Shown: positions 33,459 through 36,789 of the stretch, piece after piece
Numbering within the stretch: the first letter of the stretch is position 1
How the letters are laid out: each line of letters starts with the position of its first letter
Assembly (NCBI GenBank): GCA_018398765.1
Contig: JAHBMJ010000710.1
Span: forward strand, 1-36,789
Length of the DNA stretch: 36,789 nt
Direction of reading: 5' to 3'
Origin: Chromera velia
Taxonomy: Eukaryota; Sar; Chromeraceae
Position numbers and translations under genes: made by a program
Notes under the pieces: generated by a model
What the model saw: the letters and a program-made list of their open reading frames with translations, nothing else
Database searches by the model: none
Told to the model about the DNA's origin: nothing

Positions 33459-34512
33459 TCCTGCTGTAAAGGAGACAGCCGCTGTCGCTATTCTTTTCTC
33501 GCCAGCACTTGCATGCTCGTTCGCTGGTTGCCTTCCCAATTTCCTCTCTAGAGTCTGTCTCACTTCCTGCCTCTTTCCCTGTGTGTGTGCAGCGGGACTG
33601 TCCGCGAGCTCTGTGACGGCGGAGGTGAATGCTCCTCGTCCTGTTGTCACAGAGACGGCTGGGGCGGTACCAGGACCTCCCCAGCCTCCGAATAGATCTC
33701 AAAGGAGGAAGAAGAACAGGAGACAGCGAGAGAGACAAAGAGCGGAAGACGCAGAGTGGACCCGGGTGGAACGCCCACTGCTAGCCTCCGACGGCAGGGC
33801 CGAGGCAGAGGAGTTCTTGGGGTTCTTTGAGAGGGACCTGAAGGCGACCGTCACGGGACAGGGGGGGAAGGGAGTGAGGGGATTCAGACAGTCGGAAAGC
33901 TCTGTCGTCACCGCTGTTGCGGCTTCCCCTGCTGCCACCGCAATAAGGGTGAGCGGGATGACAGAGAGGCCGCCAAGGGAGGCCAGGGGCGAGGGGGGGG
34001 TAAGGGATGTGCTTCTGAGTGGGGGGTCGAGACAGACTACCACTGTTCCGGCCGCGGCTTCCTCAACTGCTTCCGCCACGACGGTTGGGGGAATGACAGA
34101 GACGCCTCATCGTCAGGAGACAGGCGAGAGGGGGGTGAGGGATGTGCTTCTGGGTGGGGGGTCCAGACAGACTACGAGGGGGAGGGGGAGGGGAATGATA
34201 GAGAAGCCACACAGAAGGGGCACAGGAGAGGGGGGTGTGAGAGAAGTTCGCGTCCCATGGGAGGAAGAGTGGACGAAAGAGGAGCGTCCGCTGCTCCGAG
34301 AGGAGAAGGAGAAAGTCGAAGAGTGCCTGTCGTTCCTGGGGTCCGACTTCCGTGTGACGGAGCCACGAGGTCTCTGGCATCGGCTGAAGGTAGTTACAAT
34401 TCAAAAGGAAGCTGGGGAGATTTTGGTCCCGTATTCCGTCTCCTCAGTCACTCAGCGCGCTCCAACCAGTAACGTGCTACGCACTTTCTCCACCCGCAAA
34501 GAGGAAGGCTAG
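24405..34512 (+). CDS. Chimeric secreted protein: truncated subtilisin-like N-terminus, membrane segment, Q-rich repeats
   Basis: Exons 24405-24972, 25511-25867, 26405-26511, 26768-26892, 27107-30563, 30782-31265, 32501-33364, 33593-34512. All seven junctions keep phase and total 2,293 codons plus stop. Residues 1-16 are a signal peptide (MKFCTALLLFPFLALC). Residues 190-308 resemble a subtilase propeptide, ending in the classic mature-domain entry PNDPFLGYLWGID...NAPEAW. Residues 328-342 (VIAVVDTGVDYGNPD) are the S8 catalytic Asp box, Asp about 333. The His and Ser boxes, the oxyanion Asn and the calcium site are absent; after Lys344 the sequence is unrelated. A strong hydrophobic segment near 650 (FYLAIFVLTLVSMGWSF) would span a membrane. 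Then come two long copies of a Q/S/P-rich block, repeated GTLEK..SQPEGTLVDDKPIL motifs, and two EWT...ERPLL motifs at the C-terminus. It is unlikely to be an active protease. Alternatively, two adjacent genes could be joined by my model, with a break after 26892 (a read-through there stops at 26942-26944). Confidence 0.6.
24450..24551 (+). repeat. 51-bp in-frame tandem duplication in exon 1
   Basis: Two copies of a 17-codon unit (ALCQDISPSNDISIATE) follow each other directly after the signal peptide. They differ at one base (aacgac versus aatgac), so the duplication is young. The copied unit includes the last residues of the predicted signal peptide (ALC). Confidence 0.95.
25401..25490. repeat. 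(CA)n and (GCAC)n microsatellite in intron 1
   Basis: cacacaca followed by gcacgcac repeats lie just before the acceptor of exon 25511. Confidence 0.95.
26291..26433 (+). repeat. Exon-start duplication with fold-back spacer (exon 26405)
   Basis: A 34-bp segment (tgcag|ctcctgaggcatgg...tccc), covering the acceptor and the first 29 exon bases (APEAW.VHSP), is present at 26291-26324 and 26400-26433 with one mismatch (Ala/Pro). The first copy runs into an in-frame TGA and has no donor, so the second is the usable exon. The 75-bp spacer contains TTTTCAT...ATGAAAA pairing and ttctgtatgaaaatgcatgc, the reverse complement of the fold-back word in the 113-bp array. Confidence 0.92.
28548..30165 (+). 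repeat. Two long copies of a Q/S/P-rich coding block
   Basis: About 28548-29130 and 29598-30165, spaced about 1,050 bp, encode the same series of motifs: QKQQQQQRPPPAS.GRTQ, GDGIQ.QTPPSS, RAAAS.IPPASS, GSLRD..RSP.ILPTPQQQ, and TTAQEI.LQW. Both copies stay open, and they differ by substitutions and polyQ/polyS length changes, so the duplication is older than the 51-bp one. Confidence 0.9.
30404..32329. repeat. Near-exact 0.94-kb duplication either side of a single N
   Basis: The sequence from caggcaaggg at 30404 to about 31345 is repeated from 31388 to about 32329 (offset 984) with no difference that I could find. The single undetermined base is at 31387, immediately before the second copy and inside a ga repeat. 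The copies contain the end of exon 27107-30563, an intron and exon 30782-31265. They diverge only in the GT/GA microsatellite. An assembly duplication is the simplest reading. Confidence 0.9.
33418..33459. repeat. (GT)n microsatellite in intron 33365-33592
   Basis: About 40 bases of gt repeats shortly after the donor gtgggt. The donors of exons 30782-31265 and 32501-33364 are both followed by gtgggtctt-like sequence and a GT repeat, so these exon-intron pairs look like duplicates. Confidence 0.9.
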
Positions 34513-34779
34513 GAGGAAATAATAGCGAATGATATGATGTGATGGTACTGACCTTTTTGCTACCCTTGCTTGTCGAGCCTCTCAATGCAGTCAGTTGTTG
34601 ATCTGAGTGAGTATGCCTCATGTGTCATTGATCCTGTATGCATGTGTGTGCAGGCACTTGTGAGAGGAGCTTAAGGGCCTACCTCTTCTTTTCGTCGGTC
34701 TCGAAGGACGGTATGCACCCAGTCTGCCTTTCCTTTGATGATTGCGGAACACTGTGTGATGGCGCTGGCATGGAGAGCT

Positions 34780-35660
34780 TCCACTCACTCACTCACTCAC
34801 TCACTCATACACTTACTCGCGGAACACCTATCACCGGGGCAACATGTGCTGTAGACTGCTGGTTGCTCTGCGTGCTGTTGAAAGCCGCAGGTGAAAAGGG
34901 TGTCTCCTCATCATCCCTCATGCACTCACTCACACCTCACTCACTCACTCACTCACTCACTCACTCGCTCGCTCGCTCATACACTTACTCACGGAACACC
35001 TATCACCGGGGCAACATGTGCTGTAGACTGCCGGTTGCTCTGCGTGCTGTTGAAAGCCGCAGGTGAAAAGGGTGTCTCCTCATCATCCCTCATGCACTCA
35101 CTCACACCTCACTCACTCACTCGCTCACTCGCTCGCTCGCTCATACACTTACTCACGGAACACCTACCACCGGGGCAACATGTGCTGTAGACTGCCGGTT
35201 GCTCTGCGTGCTGTTGAAAGCCGCAGGTGAAAAGGGGGTCTCCTCATCATCCCTCATGCACTCACTCACATCTCACTCACTCACTCACTCGCTCGCTCAT
35301 ACACACACGCACGGAACACCTATCACCGGGGCAACATGTGCTGTAGACTGCCGGTTGCTCTGCGTGCTGTCAAAAGCCGCAGGTGAAAAAGGTGTCTCAT
35401 CACCCCTCATGCACTCACTCACCCACCCACCCACTCATCCACTCACTCGCTCAATCACTGCTCTGCCAGCGTTTAAGGGGCAAAATCGAACGAACGATGG
35501 AGCTAGACTGCCGGTTGCTCTGCGTGCTGTCAAAAGCCGCAGGTGAAAAAGGTGTCTCATCACCCCTCATGCACTCACTCACCCACCCACCCACTCATCC
35601 ACTCACTCGCTCAATCACTGCTCTGCCAGCGTTTAAGGGGCAAAATCGAACGAACGATGG
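34780..35660. repeat. Large tandem array, five units of 156-172 bp
   Basis: Five copies of a composite unit: (ACTC)n of variable length, ggaacacctatcaccggggc, then ggttgctctgcgtgctgt and aaagccgcaggtgaaaa. The ggaacacc word starts at 34821, 34993, 35157 and 35313. The last two units (about 35343-35500 and 35504-35660) are almost identical to each other and share gcgtttaaggggcaaaatcg. Each unit contains ccgcag|gtgaaa, which could be a donor copied with the repeat. ORFs through it are Ser/His/Thr repeats. No gene is called. Confidence 0.92.
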
Positions 35661-35912
35661 AGCATGCGGTGAAGAGCTCTGTGTCTCGCTTCTTCGCCTC
35701 ACATCAACGCTGAATCTAATGTCAAGCGATGGCTGCAAAGCAAGCAAACTCTCAGACGGACCCTCAACAAAACAGCAATGACTGGAGGCTCCCCTCATCT
35801 CTTCCCCCCCATGGCCCCCCCTTTGATTCTCTCTCGATCAGAGAGGATTCCATTCCCTCCCATCATGTACGGGTCCGATCTTCTGGGCGTCTTGTCACTC
35901 CCTGGGAGAAGT

Positions 35913-36140
35913 GACGTTGAGCTGCCTTCTGTCGAGGAGTGGCCGTTCTATGCTCTCACTGACGTTGAGCTTGCCTTCTGTCGAGGAGTGGCCGTTCTGT
36001 GCTCTCACTGACGTTGAGCTTGCCTTCTGTCGAGGAGTGGCCGTTCTATGCTCTCACTGACGTTGAGCTTGCCTTCTGTCAAGGAGTGGCGGTTCTATGC
36101 TCTCACTGACGTTGAGCTTGCCTTCTGTCGAGGAGTGGCC
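35913..36140. repeat. 49-bp tandem repeat, five copies
   Basis: gacgttgagcttgccttctg starts at 35961, 36010, 36059 and 36108, with a slightly shorter copy at 35913. Each is followed by tcgaggagtggccgttct. The last copy is partial. The period is not a multiple of three, so it is unlikely to be coding. Confidence 0.95.
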
Positions 36141-36789
36141 AACAACAGCTGTTGATTGACCACGCCCCCCTCCCCCCAAGTCCCCAACCAGGGCAGCTCC
36201 CCTGCCTTCAAGTTTTGTACAGGGTCTTCGAGGCACTGCCAGATGCTGGAGACAATTAACTGACAGTTCAAAAAAGGCGGACAGACTGCATGTCAGTCCC
36301 TTTGTACAAGTAAAGACACTCGTTGTCACTCCATTCGGGGAGTAATGTTCCAAGCCAATCGACTGGCAGGCAGTGGTTGCAGACTCTCTATTTGCAAAGT
36401 TTGGCGTCTCAGCCGCGTTTACAGAAGCGGAAAAGAGAGTTAAACCCGGCGTTTGTTGAAATTGTTTAATTCATATCACTGTCAAAGAACAACGACCGTG
36501 TGATCGACCTAAATAAACATTAATAACAACCGTATGTGCACATTATAAGCAGAGTTGTAAAATGATTGGCTTAGCTTATTTTTGGGCTTAGGCTGCTTAG
36601 CCAATGTCAGTGCTAACTAATGCTAAAAGTGTTAAGTGTATATTGGTTACTGTTTCTTGTATGTTTTGGTAAGTATATATTCTATTTATATGAGTAAAAA
36701 AAATGATTTTAGATAGGGAAAAAAACTGGTTTTGCCACTGTACAGGTCTTTACAGAGGCGGGGGGGAGGTCCGGGGCTAGGTTCGGGGG
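36141..36789. other. No gene seen; composition turns AT-rich
   Basis: 36141-36430 is mixed sequence with an inverted pair around ttttgtacag (36214) and tttgtacaag (36300). 36430-36765 is AT-rich with several gcttag words. The last bases are G-rich (gcgggggggaggtccgggg). It could be the edge of another mobile element that extends beyond the window. Confidence 0.4.

Noticed and set aside
32455-33738. 427-codon minus-strand ORF
   Set aside because: Shadow of exon 32501-33364 and its neighbour. The plus-strand frame has matching splice phases and motifs repeated elsewhere in the gene, while the minus frame has Thr/His repeats from the GT microsatellite.

Overview
The window reads as nuclear DNA of an intron-rich, low-complexity-rich protist. 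Genes are cut into many small exons joined by GT-AG introns, acceptors often end in tgcatgcag or tgtgcag, and GCATGC hexamers cluster in the one divergent promoter. Those acceptors and the GCATGC cluster fit an alveolate close to coccidia (a chromerid such as Chromera is my best guess). This is inference from style; no taxonomic marker gene is present.

Layout. 1-1000: purine and GT/GA microsatellites with no convincing gene. About 1038 or 2360 to 14393 (+): one gene of about 24 exons for a coiled-coil and low-complexity protein of roughly 1,540 residues that I do not recognise. 14652-17751: a non-autonomous LTR retrotransposon with 482-bp LTRs and a perfect 5-bp target duplication; its single gag-like frame is broken by stops. 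17752-19769: an AT-rich, gene-poor stretch. 19778-20928: a hAT-like DNA transposon with TAGTGACC-type inverted ends and an 8-bp target duplication, carrying an unexplained ORF. 20937-22268: AT-rich, then purine-rich filler. 22269-23532, or to 23685 with an N-terminal extension (-): a complete five-exon cutA gene. 23686-24404: divergent promoter with eight GCATGC sites. 24405-34512 (+): an eight-exon gene that keeps frame across every junction, for a secreted or membrane protein of about 2,293 residues. It starts like a subtilisin zymogen, loses the protease domain after the catalytic Asp box, and continues into a membrane segment, repeated Q/S/P-rich blocks and repeated motifs. 34.8-36.14 kb: large tandem arrays. 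36.14-36.79 kb: no gene seen.

The most unusual signal is a recurrent mutation pattern. In all three protein genes, short segments spanning a splice junction have been copied in place, giving decoy donors or acceptors: exon-edge duplications at 2993-3122, 5958-6580, 22764-22950 and 26291-26433. In three of the four the copies are separated by a fold-back with TTTCATACAGAA- or TTTTCAT-type arms. This looks like a local process creating or multiplying splice sites, possibly introner-like.

A single N at 31387 separates two essentially identical 0.94-kb copies and is most simply an assembly duplication. All gene models were read by eye from ORFs, splice motifs and phase; no search or alignment was run.
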